Below the pieces are notes generated by a model. It was not told where the DNA came from, made no database searches, and saw only the letters and a program-made list of their open reading frames with translations. Of a stretch of DNA of 64,000 bases, positions 1 through 12,078 are shown in pieces. This DNA is from Trichobilharzia szidati (Eukaryota; Platyhelminthes; Trematoda; Strigeidida; Schistosomatidae), in NCBI GenBank assembly GCA_944472155.2, contig OX235279.1, positions 153,782,199-153,846,198 of the forward strand, in the 5' to 3' direction. The position numbers and the translations under genes were made by a program. Numbering within the stretch: the stretch's first letter is position 1; each line of letters starts with the position of its first letter.

Positions 1-1540
1 AAATAGAACCACTCAGTTAAAACGACTTCAAAAAAACTATGATCTCAGTTCAAACGACTTTAATACATTACAGTTTCTCTAAATTGTGTTCAAATGATCT
101 TTTAGACATATGTAAGTGATAAACATTCATATTCCGATACGTATTTAAATAGCATTTAAAGTTTATTTCTATTGGGGAGAAATCATTATTTGAGGAAGGA
201 ATTATCAAAATAAAACAAAGCCTGTATTAGTCCTCAATTATCAAATTAGCTTAAGTATTTGATAGACAAGACTGAAATTTAGTGCTTTGGATTTCGAGCG
301 AAATATAAGGTTCCAAGCTACAAGCTGTTTTTTGGCCGACCTTCCACTTTTCTAGGTTTAAATATTTAATATTATTTTCAAATTTGTTACTTCATTAACA
401 GAGTAACAGTTTGTCTCGAATAACTGCTGTCTCTCTCGCTTCCTTGTATGAGTTTTGCAGGAAGCTGAACACAGTATTTAAAACAAACTTCAGTTAAAGC
501 GCTAAAAGTGTCAGTAATTGTAAAGTTTGAAAGTAGTTACTATATATATATCCTCACAATGTGCTTTTCTATTGAAGGAATCCCTTGATTTTATTAACTG
601 CTTCTTTCAGTTGAGAAAGGTGAGCATTATTAGTAAAGGCAGATGATGACAAACTTGATTCATTACTACTTGTGGAATTTAAAGTACTTGAAAATCTAGT
701 TACAATGACAAAACAACAAACACTGTATTTTTAAAAATTTATTTCAGCGGTTTAGGGGCATTTTTACAAAGACTGGTTTTCTCTGAAAATGTCATTCCAT
801 TTAAATGGTCTCAGTTTGTCTCAGATGACTGATACACCTCTGTCATCTTTACTTATGATGACTAAAGAAGCTGGACAGTTCACAATTTTCATTCTAACCC
901 TTAAAAAAATAGTGGGCAGCATTGTTAAAAGAATAAACGTGCCAGCTTCCTCAACATGAAGAACTAATTTCTCGTAAATATGGTAATATTGGCACGCACA
1001 GATGAAAGGTGTAGATAACTCTTCCTACATACGGTTAAAATGAAATAACTCATGTAACCTTTTATCCACCTTAAGCTTGCTGTAGTGAAACCGACAATTG
1101 GTTTTTTCCAGTGTCAATAATTACTTTTTATCCAGATATTCGGAATTTCATTCTAAAAGATGTCTTTATTAACACAAAAAGGAAACTTCAGATTTTGAAA
1201 CTAGTTACTGATTTTCAGGCTGAAATGAAAACAAAAGCTATGAATAGTTTAAAATCTGTGCTAAAAGTCGTATGATACAGACATAATCACGTGCATACAA
1301 AGTGACATGGTGCTTCTGGTAGTCAGCCACAAAGTGCCTGTGTTAGTCCCTTTAAATACTCCAAGATTTTATCCCCACATTAACAGAGCTGTGAATGCTC
1401 ACGATGGGTTTTTTTAGAAATACTAAAATTTATTTCACTTTTTGAATCCAGAGTACATGATGCATGGAAAATGACTTATCTGTTATGCTTTATCTTCTAT
1501 ACTTTTAACTTTCACTAATAAAGTGATAAATCAAGCTTTG
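1..1540. other. Non-coding A+T-rich stretch, nothing recognised
   Basis: No reading frame of credible length or composition, no tRNA-like promoter and no similarity that I could see to other parts of the window. The last ~100 bases (from about 1,437) show weak similarity to the reverse complement of about 48,960-49,080, so the inverted repeat that follows may once have been longer. Confidence 0.6.
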
Positions 1541-1544
1541 GATC

Positions 1545-2510
1545 TCCTTTTCCGGAGGTGAGTGATGTCACTTATTCACTCCTTTGATACATTACATATT
1601 TCAAAAATATATCTAAGATAGGAACTAGTGTGACATACAGAGTTATAAAAGCTCAGCGAAAATAAATCCCTTACACATTTTGTTGCAGTCAAACCCCTTT
1701 TCAATAAATGTGTGTGTGACCTTCATTCCCGTAGATCCTACATAACCGTGTTATTTTATGTAGTGAACCATAATGCGTTCACTATTGGTTGTTTACAGTT
1801 ACTCAAGATCTGAAGTAGATGGAAACCTCTTCAGTCATGTGGAAACTGTCTTCAGTACTATCATCATTTTCTGTTTCGAGTTGATTAACACATTTCAATA
1901 CACCTGCCATACAACTGCGCTCGGAAAGCGGTTATTCAAATTTTATTAGGTATTAGTGAACAGAAAGCAGATCATTTTAAGAAATACGCTGCCGTACTAG
2001 GTGGAATTAGAATTACGTTTTAATGAGGAGATAGACAATGCAAGTGTAGAATCTGGACGATGTTGTCTAATATCACTGTATACTAGATGAGTTTATTTTG
2101 TATTACGCACAGTGTTACAGTATTGTCAACTGGATTATGTTTCGAAATTTACTATCCATATCCTAATATCATAGTAACAGATGCGTCATACTTTTGTTTG
2201 ACATCTCATCCACTTATCACTACTATATATCACTATTTGTTATATCAAATAAACCTATCTGAAATGGAATGAGATAGATAGTCAGTATTGTCAAGTGCAA
2301 CATAACAGCATCTTTCTGTCTGTCTTCAATTAAAATATATATTTGACCTTAAGGCAAAAGTCACTCCCCATCAATATTGAATCTGTTGTTATGACGTTTA
2401 TATGAATTTCTTTCTTGCAAATCAAACCAATTCTCATTTGTATTTTTAATTTTCGGTTTAAAGTAAGTTTTTGTGGGATAAACATTTATTCGTACTTGTG
2501 TACATTTCGA
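1545..2510 (+). repeat. Inverted repeat, arm A (pairs with 47,994-48,955)
   Basis: About 965 bases match the reverse complement of 47,994-48,955 with only a few percent differences by eye. Shared landmarks are the CTTTTCCGGAGGTGAGTGATG-like edge near 1,546-1,566 and TACATTTCG near 2,501-2,509. The match fades gradually at the outer edge rather than stopping sharply. A 61-codon frame at 2,087-2,272 is conserved in both arms, but the whole segment is equally conserved, so this is not evidence of coding. No reverse transcriptase, transposase or tRNA-like promoter is visible. It may be a dispersed element of unknown family or an old inverted duplication. Confidence 0.85.
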
Positions 2511-2920
2511 ACTACTTTCGATTCGTTCCGTATTATTCAGTTTATTTGCCTGATATACTGGATTTCTTCATACACCAATAATTCGTTATCTTCAAAGTGT
2601 AAAATACCTCCGAAGATGTGGAGTAACGTTTTTTACTCTGGAACTTTCCGTGTTCCACGTTTCATAGTGGATACCACGAAGGTGCAGTAATTGCGTTCCA
2701 CCAAATACAGAAATCAACAATTAGAAGATTTTAGTGTAGGAATAAAAAAGATTTTATTTGAATGAAGAAGGCTGTGGGGAAAACTGAACGTAGGTCCGTG
2801 CAAGATATGATAAATGAAAACAAATCAGGTGGTTCAGCAAAGAGCCTTACAATGATTATCAGGAGATATAATAATATCATTCATGGAGAATTCAAATATA
2901 TTCATTTCTCACTAAAACCT

Positions 2921-3030
2921 GCACTGAAGGTGTTGACTAGGAGGACAAAGAAAGCTTCGCTATCAAATCACCCGGCTCGGAGAGCACAACTAAAGCAAAA
3001 TCATCCAGCTGAGCTACAAATCTCCATTAT
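2921..3030 (+). repeat. Short dispersed repeat with CTGAAG...GAAAGCTTC core (copy 1 of 3)
   Basis: About 110 bases resemble the reverse complement of 54,690-54,800 and, more weakly, 54,830-54,915. The shared order is CTGAAG, an interrupted inverted repeat, AAAGAAAGCTTC, then a block ending GAGCTACAAATCTC. In the 54.7 kb copy the front end reads CTGAAGATG, a TTGCC...GGCAA stem, then GAAAGC, which has the order of parts of a hammerhead ribozyme core. Here the core is damaged (CTGAAGG, stem not pairing). The reading frame running through it (2,762-3,061) is probably incidental. Confidence 0.6.
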
Positions 3031-3824
3031 TTCAATTATTTTCTTAAATATATTATTTTAGCAATAATTGAAGTGATCTTAATCTTTGTGCAACAAACTT
3101 GTTTTTAGAAACTGATAAGCGTGAGTGAACTACTTTCGTATTTATTTACACAAAAATGTTATCAACGTTCACTGTCCTATATAACGGATACAATATATCT
3201 AAATGTTTATTCAAGCATAGGACTTCTCAGATGTCTTCCGAGTTCTAAATGTTAGAATAACTGATCTTTGGAAAGGCCTATTCGACACTCGAAGATATCA
3301 CTGGTATTATCAAATCTCTACTCCACTTTTCACGTGACCTAATTTGTCTAAGAAATATTTAAGAGTATAATTCTGAGGATTAAATGTGTACTCTATGATA
3401 TCTTGCATTCCTGAGTCTCTTTTCATTCAATTTTTTCACAAACATAAGCAGGAAACATGTTTTCACTGTACTTTCTTTCTTTGTATGTATGTGAACTAAT
3501 GAGCGGTTTTTGAAAGCAAAACCTCCATAAGTACGCTTGGAAAGTTTTTGGGAAACAGACAAATAGAACAAGTTCATATTATTTACACACATGCTAAATT
3601 TGTACACTAACGTGTTTGGCTTTGTTTAACGCGTTTATATCAGCTATGAAGATAATGTTGTTTACAGGGATTAAAGAAGGTTTCTCAACTAAACCTCACA
3701 TGGTATTACTATACAACTACAGAACTTTATAAATTGCATTTACAGATGGATCCAACAGTAATACAGAGACTGGTGAATACTAGCGGCTTCATCAACTTTA
3801 CCCAAGTTGAGCAGTTAGCTGTGA

Positions 3825-4680
3825 ACTAATTCTTATTATTTCAAAATCTGGGCTGAGATTCAAGTTAATCTACCCAGTTAGTGTTTTGTAACAGGAGACA
3901 TTAACAATAAGTTTAACAAGACCTGCCTGTTGTTTAGATATTCAAAGAAGCAAATTATTCTGAAGTTAAATTACTTTACACATCTATTTACCCTGAAATT
4001 TTCAGTAGTCAATTCTCATTTACAAGAATGTGCTGTATACCCCTCGCTGTTTTGGCTTAAATTCTCAACAGTTTATTTTCAGTCTTTCTAATATTTATCA
4101 CAACATCTCCTTCATTCATAAAGCTAATCCATGTAAGAAGTGTTTAATTAATGTATCTTCTAAACTAATTTCAATTGAAGTACAGATTTTCTCGATTGTA
4201 GGCAACTTATCATTACGAAAGACAAAATACCATCTTCATCTCGTAGAAAATGATAAGCAAGAAGTCTTCCACTATGCAATAGAATCACGCATATTCTTCT
4301 GACCAATTACGGAAGAGTTTACTTCACATCTTCCTTTCACTGTGTCACAATCCCATCTAAGTGCCCTCAGAAGACAGATAATCAATAATACACATTTTTT
4401 ATATCATGCGCACAAATGTTTAAACTTAAAACCATTTTTTATTTGACAGCCGCACTTACCCATGAGCAAAGCAGAAGAGTAATCAACAGTATTGAAGCAT
4501 AATTTGATCACTGTATGAATGGACAAGTTACTAAGTCCCATTAAAATTATAAGTTGAACTAGATATATATGTATAATGTGTTGATCAACTGTAGCTGCAC
4601 ATTAAAGTATTTACCTTGTTCAACAATAGATATTTTTCACACTTTATTACCTGTTTGTAGTGAGAGAAAGTAAGCTGAAA
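3825..4680 (+). repeat. Diverged inverted relative of 24,775-25,865 and 42,660-43,745
   Basis: The plus strand here aligns, with many substitutions and indels, to the minus strand of the two duplication copies. Landmarks in order are a TTATTATTTCA...GGCTGAGATTCAAG block, a GCTAATCCATGTAAGAA block, a TTTAATTAATGTATCTTCTAAACTA-like block, and TAGTGAGAGAAAGTAAGC at 4,659-4,676. It lacks the SINE present at 24,997-25,230 and 42,894-43,125. Weaker similarity may continue to about 5,450. This looks like a third, older, inverted copy of part of the duplicated unit. Confidence 0.65.
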
Positions 4681-4689
4681 AAGGACTTT

Positions 4690-6125
4690 ACTATTTGCAT
4701 AATGATGATCATAGTCAAAACTACTTCTGTCACCCGCCTAAGTAATAATAAAATGTAACAAAGCCATAACATTACTTTGTACGAAACTATTTCGATATGC
4801 TATCTGCATCACTTCAATTTAAAGTATTCGAAATATGAACTAACAGAAAAGAAGCTGAAATACTTAGAATTTCCTTAAAATGTAAAACGAATGAATAATC
4901 TACGTTGACCAATTTCCTTTGTGTTATACAATCATTTGCTTTGCCTTATTCTCGGTACATATAACGGTTAAGTCCTAGCATCGCTGATTTCCATGCGACT
5001 GATCAGTGATTTTTCAGAATAAAATAACATGCCAACAAAATCTCTAGGTTACTACTAACAAGACACGTACCATGACATCCACAAATAAATTGGTTTACTT
5101 GTAGAACCTCAAGTTCTCATGGATTACCTTGACGCTTCATACGAAAGACCATGCATAAATCATGCTTGTACAAATAAAGTCCTATCAAGAATGGTTTTAA
5201 CAGGCAGTAAGTTGTATTATTAAATCTTGAAAGAAGTAGCGATAATTGTTCAAGAATCTGAAATAGTGTCATAGCACCGAACTGTTTCGTGTTCACTAAA
5301 CACGCTGCTACGCAGATGAAATGAAACCACACATTCTGAAAGTACGATTGATAATAAGCAGTGAAACGTAATCATTTTCAAACAAAATCCAGCCAATGCA
5401 ATTGCAGTACGAAATCCTGTTACTTTATAATCATATAGTGAATTTCCATGCAAAGCGTAGCAGCTTTGATTTCTCGAGTAATTAGAATAACGAATGGATT
5501 ACTAGTAGATTAGCCCAAAATCATAACTACATACCTTAACGTTACTGGAAAGTGCTTTTCATACGGCTGATTAATCCACAAAAGTTGGATTTATCCCTCT
5601 CCATACCCAGATCAATATGTTGGCTTCTTTAAATTAGGTAAATGTAACTCAATTTTTCTGCTATATGATATTGGGTAACTGATCTGAGAAAAATATTTGG
5701 CATCCATTTTTCGATAGTTTAAACTCAATACTATATTTTACTTTGAATAATGAGAGGTCAAACGCATTCTTTTCCAGGGCTGAACGAATTGGTTTGCAAG
5801 AATTTTCCAAAGTAAGTGCAATCTCTGTTAATCATTAGGAATTCTTTTAAATGATATCTTGATTTTCACGCACAGTCATTGTGTGACATTAGGTGATACT
5901 GACAATTTAAACATCTCTTTGTATATTCACATGGGCGGCTGCGAAACTGTTGCTATCCATGCTTATTTCCAGCTGTTTGTTCCATGAAAACATTCAACAA
6001 ACTTCTTTAGGAAAATTAATCAAAACTAAAATGACATATTGTTTTTAAAAACCTTGTCCATTGGACCGTCGTTGAAGTGTTTGACAGCTGAAGAGGCAAA
6101 CGTCATATGACACAAAATTACAGCT
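4690..6125. other. No gene recognised
   Basis: Only short, low-complexity-biased frames occur. Part of 5,250-5,450 weakly resembles the reverse complement of 23,800-23,900, as a continuation of the diverged inverted relative before it. Nothing else is recognisable. Confidence 0.5.
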
Positions 6126-6129
6126 TCAC

Positions 6130-7945
6130 TACTAAATCAGAAGCCTGATTCGCCAAATATACGCAAAAGTGAGCGTCTGGCATTAAAAAAACTACAGAAA
6201 GATAAATCAGCTATCATTACAATAGCAGATAAAGACAATATCATGGTTGTAATGATCTCTGCAGATTATGAAAAGAAAGCTATGGATCAACTTAATATTG
6301 AACCCTATGGAAAAGTCAATATGTGATAAAGTCAAGGGTGACATTGATTAAACTGAAGGCTGAAACAAGCAAAATGTTATAGTTGATAAAAGATAATTTC
6401 AGTTTATCACTTTGGTTTACTCTGGCTCCGAAACTTTACAGCCCCGGAAGATTTTATCGATTGCCGAAAATACACAAACCAGATGTTTCATTACGTTCAG
6501 TTGTCGATTTTACTAATTCCCCAACCTACAAACTCTCCAAATACATTTCACAAATACTGAGTTCCTACAAACGAAAGTGGAGTGTGGAGTAAAGAACTCG
6601 CATGAATTTGAAAGAAAAATCAACACGACTTATATTGGACACGATGAGTGTTCCTATTGAGGATTCTATAAGTATTATTTACAATTCGCTTCGTTCTGAT
6701 CACAAAATTGGTGTTTGTTATCCTTTAAATCTGGATGAAATTATGAAATCATTGGAACTATGTCTACGCTCTATGCGTCGGTGGCACAGTGGTTAGGACT
6801 CTCACCGACCATGCACATGGTCCGGGGTTCGATCCCCTGCCGACGCACACCCGATATCTATGGTCTGCCTGCAAAATTTGGGCTACCGATATCCACGCTG
6901 AAAATGACATACTTGTACTGAAAATACGGTGTGGCATCAAGCTGCTATCGAAAAAAGAGAAAAAAATTATTTACATTTAAGGGGATTGTCTACTGTCAAA
7001 CAGAAGGTACTGTTATGGGATCTCGAGTGTCACCGATAGCAGCCGATTATTATGACATGTTCTAATCCTCCAAGATTGTGCCTTTATCATAAACAAACTC
7101 AGTACTTTGAATGAGGTTTCTCATTTAATAAAAAACATGTCAAAACGACTAAGTTTTCAAAAGAGATTAAATCTCACAAAAATAATTTGGCTTTCCTGAA
7201 ATGTTTGGTATTAATACAACCAGATGATTAACTTAAACAGCTTCAGGAAGCCGACAAATTTGGACGGATACCTAGACTACTATTCAGCACATCCCTTTAT
7301 CACCAAATTAACTGTGGCCAAGAATCTTATTAACAGAGATAAACCTCTAGTTACTGAGGAGGAAGAGATCACGAGGGAAGTGAAATTGGTTCAATCCACT
7401 CTTCAATCAAATAATTACCCAAAAGCCTTCATAAGAAGATATTTAAAATATGAAGATAAGGATGGATTGAAACCTGTTGCTAAGAATTGGGTTGGTACAG
7501 CGGTGATTCCTTATTCCAAAGAAACATCAGATGAAATAAAGAGAATCCTTAACAATCATGACACAAGAGTGAATTTTCGTGCAACGGACACCTTATGCTC
7601 ATCAATGGTGAAGGTTAAGAATAAAGTAGAAGAAGCCAACCAACAGAATTGTGTGTACCAGATCAATTGTGGGGACTGTGACGCTGTATATGTAGGATAA
7701 ACTTCAAGACAGGTAAATATAAGAGTGAAAGAGCATAAACAATGTCTACGTTGGTTCCGAAAACCTATAAAACAGGACACAAGATCGACTTTGATAGGAC
7801 CAAGGTTCTACAGAAAGATTTTGTTTGTATGAGGAAAGACTGACTGCAGAAGCTTTGCAAATATGGGTGAATCCCAACAGTTTGAACAGACATGAAGTTG
7901 TGATGTTAGCGGATGCATGACAAGTCCTGAATAATAGATAAATGT
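6130..7945 (+). pseudogene. Penelope-like retroelement remnant (RT plus GIY-YIG endonuclease), decayed
   Basis: The segment preserves the order of a PLE protein across several frames. First comes an N-terminal RT block (about 6,160-6,300) with the ADK-N-VVM and DY-KKAMDQL pattern. RT fingers follow at 6,440-6,560, with GRFYRLPKIHKPDVSLRSVV. A 158-codon open stretch at 7,224-7,700 carries the linker and the GIY-YIG start, with NCVYQINCGDCDAVYVG. The C-terminus ends RHEVVMLADA before a TGA at 7,918. Many stops and frameshifts and loss of the catalytic YVDD region make it non-functional. A SINE interrupts it at 6,775-6,968. PLEs use RT and a GIY-YIG nuclease for target-primed insertion; this copy is a fossil, immediately followed by an RTE tail. 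Confidence 0.9.
6775..6968 (+). mobile_element. tRNA-derived SINE, family A (short body), inserted in the PLE remnant
   Basis: The first 73 bases fold like a tRNA at the ends: GCGTCGG (6,775-6,781) pairs with CCGACGC (6,840-6,846). There is an A-box-like TGGCACAGTGGTTAG and a B-box GGTTCGATCCC, so a pol III promoter is present. The anticodon region does not form a normal arm, because ACCATGCACATGGT makes its own hairpin; this is a SINE head and not a tRNA gene. The body (CACCCGATATCTATGG onward) ends in an A-rich tail near 6,952-6,966. The same head and body occur at 46,450-46,624 on the other strand. The PLE sequence resumes at about 6,968, with at most a 3-base TAT duplication. Confidence 0.85.
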
Positions 7946-8089
7946 ATTACTAATTAAACATACTTGATCTAAATCCCTGATTGCCTGTATCTTCTTAAGA
8001 AAAGGTTAATAAATGGTTAACAACTGTTCCCCATACACAAATACACCATTCTATAGAGCACAGACATATATCTTTTCATATCCAGCTGT

Positions 8090-8600
8090 CTGTGACCATG
8101 AACTTCAACTCCAATGTGAAGTCAGTGCTACTATATGGATCAGGGACTTGGCGCGTCATAAAAAGCATCCCAAACAAACTTCAGACCTTCATTAACAGTT
8201 GTCTTCGCTCACTACTCAAGATCAGATGGCCGACCAGAAAAGATCAGCAACAGGGATCTCTGGGAGCGAACCAGCCAGGAACCGATTGTGAAACAAATGT
8301 GCAGAAGGATATGGAGATGGATTGGCCATACTCTGAGGGAACCATCAAGTGACATCACTAGACAAGCCATCGCTCGAGTGGAACCCGAAAGGGAAGCGGC
8401 GAGTTGGTCGTCAGTGCAAGGGTGACTTGGAGGAGGTCATGTAAGGAGGAGGAGATGAAAGTATGTGGGTAGACGTGGAGCCAGATGAAAACTTTAGCAG
8501 AGAACTGAACACAATGGAGACGCACGGATGAAGCCCTATGTTCCTCTAGGAATTAAAGGATACAATAATAATAGTATTATAATTAATAATAATAATAATT
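8090..8600 (+). mobile_element. 5'-truncated RTE-type LINE (SR2-like), C-terminal and 3' end
   Basis: Begins inside the LINE C-terminal region with NVKSVLLYGSGTWRV, then INSCLRSLLKIRWP, then a frame change into the WKWIGHTLR-like block. The second half (8,220-8,350) is the same sequence that reappears at 57,928-58,057. After the coding remnant comes a 3' end GAAGCCCTATGTTCC-CT-GGAA-AAAGGA followed by an AATAAT-type microsatellite, typical of RTE LINEs. The long SINE-A copies near 25, 43 and 62 kb carry a closely similar tail. The fragment is non-functional: frame shifts, stops, and no endonuclease or RT core. Confidence 0.85.
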
Positions 8601-9630
8601 ACATAAAACAATATAAACAGCTCTGGAACATAATCTGAACTTCTTTTTTGTATTTTTAGAATATGTAAGTTTACTCTATAACTAGTAATGATAGTATTAC
8701 TTATCTGTTTTCCTCCATAATATTGAACGCTTACACACGAAGACCACCACCAAAGGGTGTCAGGCAAATAACTTCATTGTTTACAAGTTTTGGATTCCTG
8801 TCAATATGAGATGTACAAGTACTTCAAATGCAGCAGGATTAAAAAATCAGAATGATTTCAGCTTCTCAACAACATTGAAAATAATTTACAACGATGCTTA
8901 ATATTTAGTTTTTTCAAATGACTCTCGTAAAAATTAAACTCATTGAGGATTTTGAACGGTTACCCATTAGTGAGAGTCTAGCCTCTGTTGAAATGAATGA
9001 GGAATGGAAATGTCTTCATGACTGCATGATACATGTAGTTATTTTAAGGCTTCAGGCTGATTTTACCAAAAATTAAACAAAATTAGGGGTATGCAACAGT
9101 ATTTTAGGTAAATATGTTTGCTAGTTGTTTGGTTTGTAAAGTTTAAAATACTACAACCCATTAGTAGAAATAAAAAGGCCATATAAAAGACACCTGATGT
9201 TTACATGATATCAGTCTGACTTTATCTCTGCCTAAACTGTATTTTATCTTTTTCTTATCGTTTAGATTTGGCGTAAGGTTCCGTTCTGTGCTTGGTATTC
9301 AAGAAGAACAACAGATATGGATTAAGTACAAAGCGAATTTAAAAATAAACTTTATTTTCACTTTAATGTTAATGTAATTCGAAATAAATCCCTTTTTTCT
9401 ATACTTAAACTGTATCACTTTATTACTTCAGTTCCGTCAAATTTCAAATGGTTTTGGGAATCTGGATATAAAGGCTACCAATGGCACTTACATGTTTCTA
9501 AGATCTTTCATACATAAAACATGATTAGTTTCATGTGATACGCCACAGTGAAGCGATGGAAATGAGCTGTTTCTTCGTAGTAGTTACATATGCTATTGTG
9601 ACATCTTAACTTACTAACTGAACTTCATAT
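8601..9630. other. No gene recognised
   Basis: Unique-looking A+T-rich sequence upstream of the tandem duplication. The true left edge of copy 1 could lie here, because the corresponding sequence of copy 2 is lost in the N gap. Confidence 0.5.
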
Positions 9631-9929
9631 CCAAGAGTTATTGTATTTTACACATTTGGCATCCCTTGTTAAGTTTTGATAAAGAATGTCGAACGAAACC
9701 TGCAGTAAAAGGTTGATGTCACTGTAATTTCAAAGTTCTCATCATCTGAAGACAACCTGACTCTAAAACTGTTAGAAAAGAAAAGAAACTAACTGTTCCA
9801 AGGAAGCAAAAATTGGTGTAAATTAAGGATATAAATGCAATGAATTAAAGCAGTAAACATCAGTATCATTGTCATTTTATATGCACTACAAAATGTGCGC
9901 TTCAAGAAGTGAAATTTAGGGGAAATACG

Positions 9930-10298
9930 GCAAGTCACTAGGTAGGTAGTTACCTGAGGTTCTAGTGAGAAGTCGTGAACAGAAGGGTGCAGCAGGTCGC
10001 GTGTGAGGACAAATACTCGCCGAAGATATTGGCTAGAAGTCGCGGTATGTCGTGAATTGGCAGAAATTAGAATTCATGGGCTGACCATTGGATCGGGTCC
10101 CAGTGGTTTAATGGCATTCGGGCTCACCTTGTAACCAGAAGACCCTGGGTTCGAATCCCGGTGGGTGCGTACAGATGAAGAGTCCCAAACTAGGACGAAA
10201 CAGCTGTCCAGTACTCCCAGGTTTTCCAATGGTTCCCTAACTAATGTCAGCTCATGATGAAAATCCTGTAACCAATCAAACCTCTACAAACCAACTTT
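9930..10298 (+). mobile_element. SINE family B with hammerhead-like core, copy 1 only
   Basis: The 5' part (ACCTGAGGTTCTAGTGAGAAG at about 9,954) matches the 5' part of the minus-strand SINE at 60,066-60,455. It is followed by GAATTGGCAGAAATTAGAAT, then a tRNA-like head with A-box CAGTGGTTTAATGG and B-box GGGTTCGAATCCC (10,101-10,162). Then comes a hammerhead-like block at 10,168-10,219 (ATGAAGA, GTCC loop GGAC, GAAA, CAGCTGTC) and a 3' end around CAGCTCATGATGAAAATCC. Copy 2 has an unrelated stretch (27,713-28,203) at this place. Confidence 0.85.
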
Positions 10299-10388
10299 TG
10301 AAAACTGAAAACGCTCGTAAATTATTAATTGATAAAGGATATATGCCGACAAATCTAGTTGAAAATACGGTAGACGAGACAATATCTA

Positions 10389-10424
10389 ATAATAATAATA
10401 ATAATAGTAATAATAATAATAAGA
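10389..10424 (+). repeat. AAT-type microsatellite
   Basis: A run of AAT/AGT units. Translated, it gives a run of asparagines, but the frame is an artefact of the repeat joined to SINE sequence. The matching run in copy 2 (28,285-28,303) is shorter. Confidence 0.9.
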
Positions 10425-10504
10425 CGCCTATGACAGTTCAACCTGAGGAAGAAATTGATACAGGAGACGGAGGTAATAAATGTCAGCGATATTTACAGCA
10501 GGTT

Positions 10505-10800
10505 CAAATTGAGGCAGTAACTCATCTGAGAAGTCATTGTGAAGTTGTCGCACTACATCATGAACTGGCAGAAGTTAGAATTCATGGACCATTGGATCGG
10601 CTCCCATTGGCTCAATGGTCTACGAGCTCGCTTTGTATCCAGAAGGTCATAGGTTCGGACCCCGGTGGGTGCGTAGTGATGAAGAGTTCCAAACCGGTCT
10701 GACGAGACAGCTGTCCAGTACTCCCAGGTTTTCCCAATATTCATTTAAAGGATGTCAGCTCACGATGAAATCCTCCAACCAATCAAACAAAATCCCTTCA
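10505..10800 (+). mobile_element. SINE family B, second copy
   Basis: Starts near GAGGCAGTAACTCATCTGAG (10,511), then a degenerate tRNA-like head with B-box AGGTTCGGACCCC (10,651-10,663) and a damaged hammerhead-like block at 10,672-10,725 (ATGAAGA, GTTCC...GGTC, GACGAGACAGCTGTCC). It ends near the CCAACCAATCAAACAAAATC stretch. Its counterpart in copy 2 is at 28,420-28,715, so this insertion predates the duplication. Confidence 0.8.
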
Positions 10801-12078
10801 AAACCAATACTTGAAAATATTTAAATAAAGCATAAACAGTAGTTTGCGTGGAGTAAGATGAGACGATCATTTTTTTGTATGATAAGCAGGCATTGTTTCT
10901 TACTAAGCCGTTGAGGAAGATGAACGGTAGTTGAGTTTAGACTCAGTTTAAAGTTAGCAGAGTTTCATTAAAAGGTTTTTCAGGTAACGTTGACCTAGAT
11001 TAGTAAAAAAAGGTGGCTTTGCACCAAGATAAGACAAAATTCGCTAAGTCTACTAACACACTCAGGATATTCCCCGAATTTTCAACCAATTCCTGCAAGC
11101 ACCACTCAATTGTCAGTCTGTTTTTCTTGAGACCGAATCTAACACAATATCTCGTGATCATATCTTTTATTGTTAACCTTTTGTTCAAGTGACTTCCATT
11201 TTATGTTTGGACAAATTCCATATATACCATTGTGTCAGAAGATTGCATATTCAAGTTGGTTACACACATCGCAGTTGTCGTATTTTATATTTCAAATGAT
11301 CTGATATCATCTTATTTTCTGTTGAGTATTTTGGTAGACGTAGTTTTGAGTAAAATGACGCTGTTAATTTTTGGACTACGTCAATTCTGAAAGATTTCAC
11401 CAGTGTGGTATTGATTTAAGTAACGGATTTCGAAATACTTCATCTTTGGCGATAATTCTGGTATGCTATTCACATTTTCATTTAGGTGGTGACACATTTC
11501 GGTTTTTTGTTGTGCACCGAACGTTATTAAGTGGATACAACCGTGAGCGCAGTTTTCTTTGTAAGAAATTTACACCAAGCAGCAGCATGACGCGTGTCCT
11601 TTATCTACTGATTATCGAAATATAAATAGAAACTTCATCAAACTTCAGTTGAATGCTGTTGGTTTTAGATAGTAAGACAAACCGTGACGATCGTTCGAAT
11701 CACAGTAGACCATACAAGTCTTTTGTCTTTTAGTCAGCCACTACCGACTGCAGTGCTCGGCAGTCAGAAAGACGATTGCTGATATTATGTAACCCTATGC
11801 TACTATCTTCTTCACAGCAGATTCTTTGGTGGTCTTATTGCTGTATTACTGTAGATAATTTGTTTGTGGAGAAGTGCATGAAAATGAGTCTATCTAAATG
11901 TTTCTTTTTCAAGTATATTTGAACAGAAAGACCGCCGAAACCGTACCCACATTGTGGAATCGTTATCTTGAATATCTACTCCCACAGAAATCACAATTTT
12001 TGCTTCATAACAGAATAACCTGCAAAGTCAAATTCATAATTACATGAGAAGAAATCAAATGAGATGGATTTAAATCAT
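10801..12078. other. No gene recognised
   Basis: An 84-codon frame at 11,371-11,625 recurs in copy 2 (29,259-29,513), but the several differences between the two all change the amino acid and it opens on TTG; I do not call it a gene. No other structure is seen. Confidence 0.5.

Noticed and set aside
6775..6847. Possible tRNA gene
   Set aside because: The acceptor ends and B-box are good, but there is no normal anticodon arm, and the same unit recurs with a SINE body and tail at 46,450-46,624 and in related form at 25, 43 and 62 kb.
10244..10702. 152-codon frame with an asparagine run, looking like a low-complexity protein
   Set aside because: It starts in one SINE, crosses an AAT microsatellite and ends in another SINE's tRNA-like head; its copy 2 counterpart has a different start and run.
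11371..11625. 84-codon frame conserved in both duplication copies
   Set aside because: Differences between the copies all change amino acids, it opens on TTG, and no domain is recognisable.
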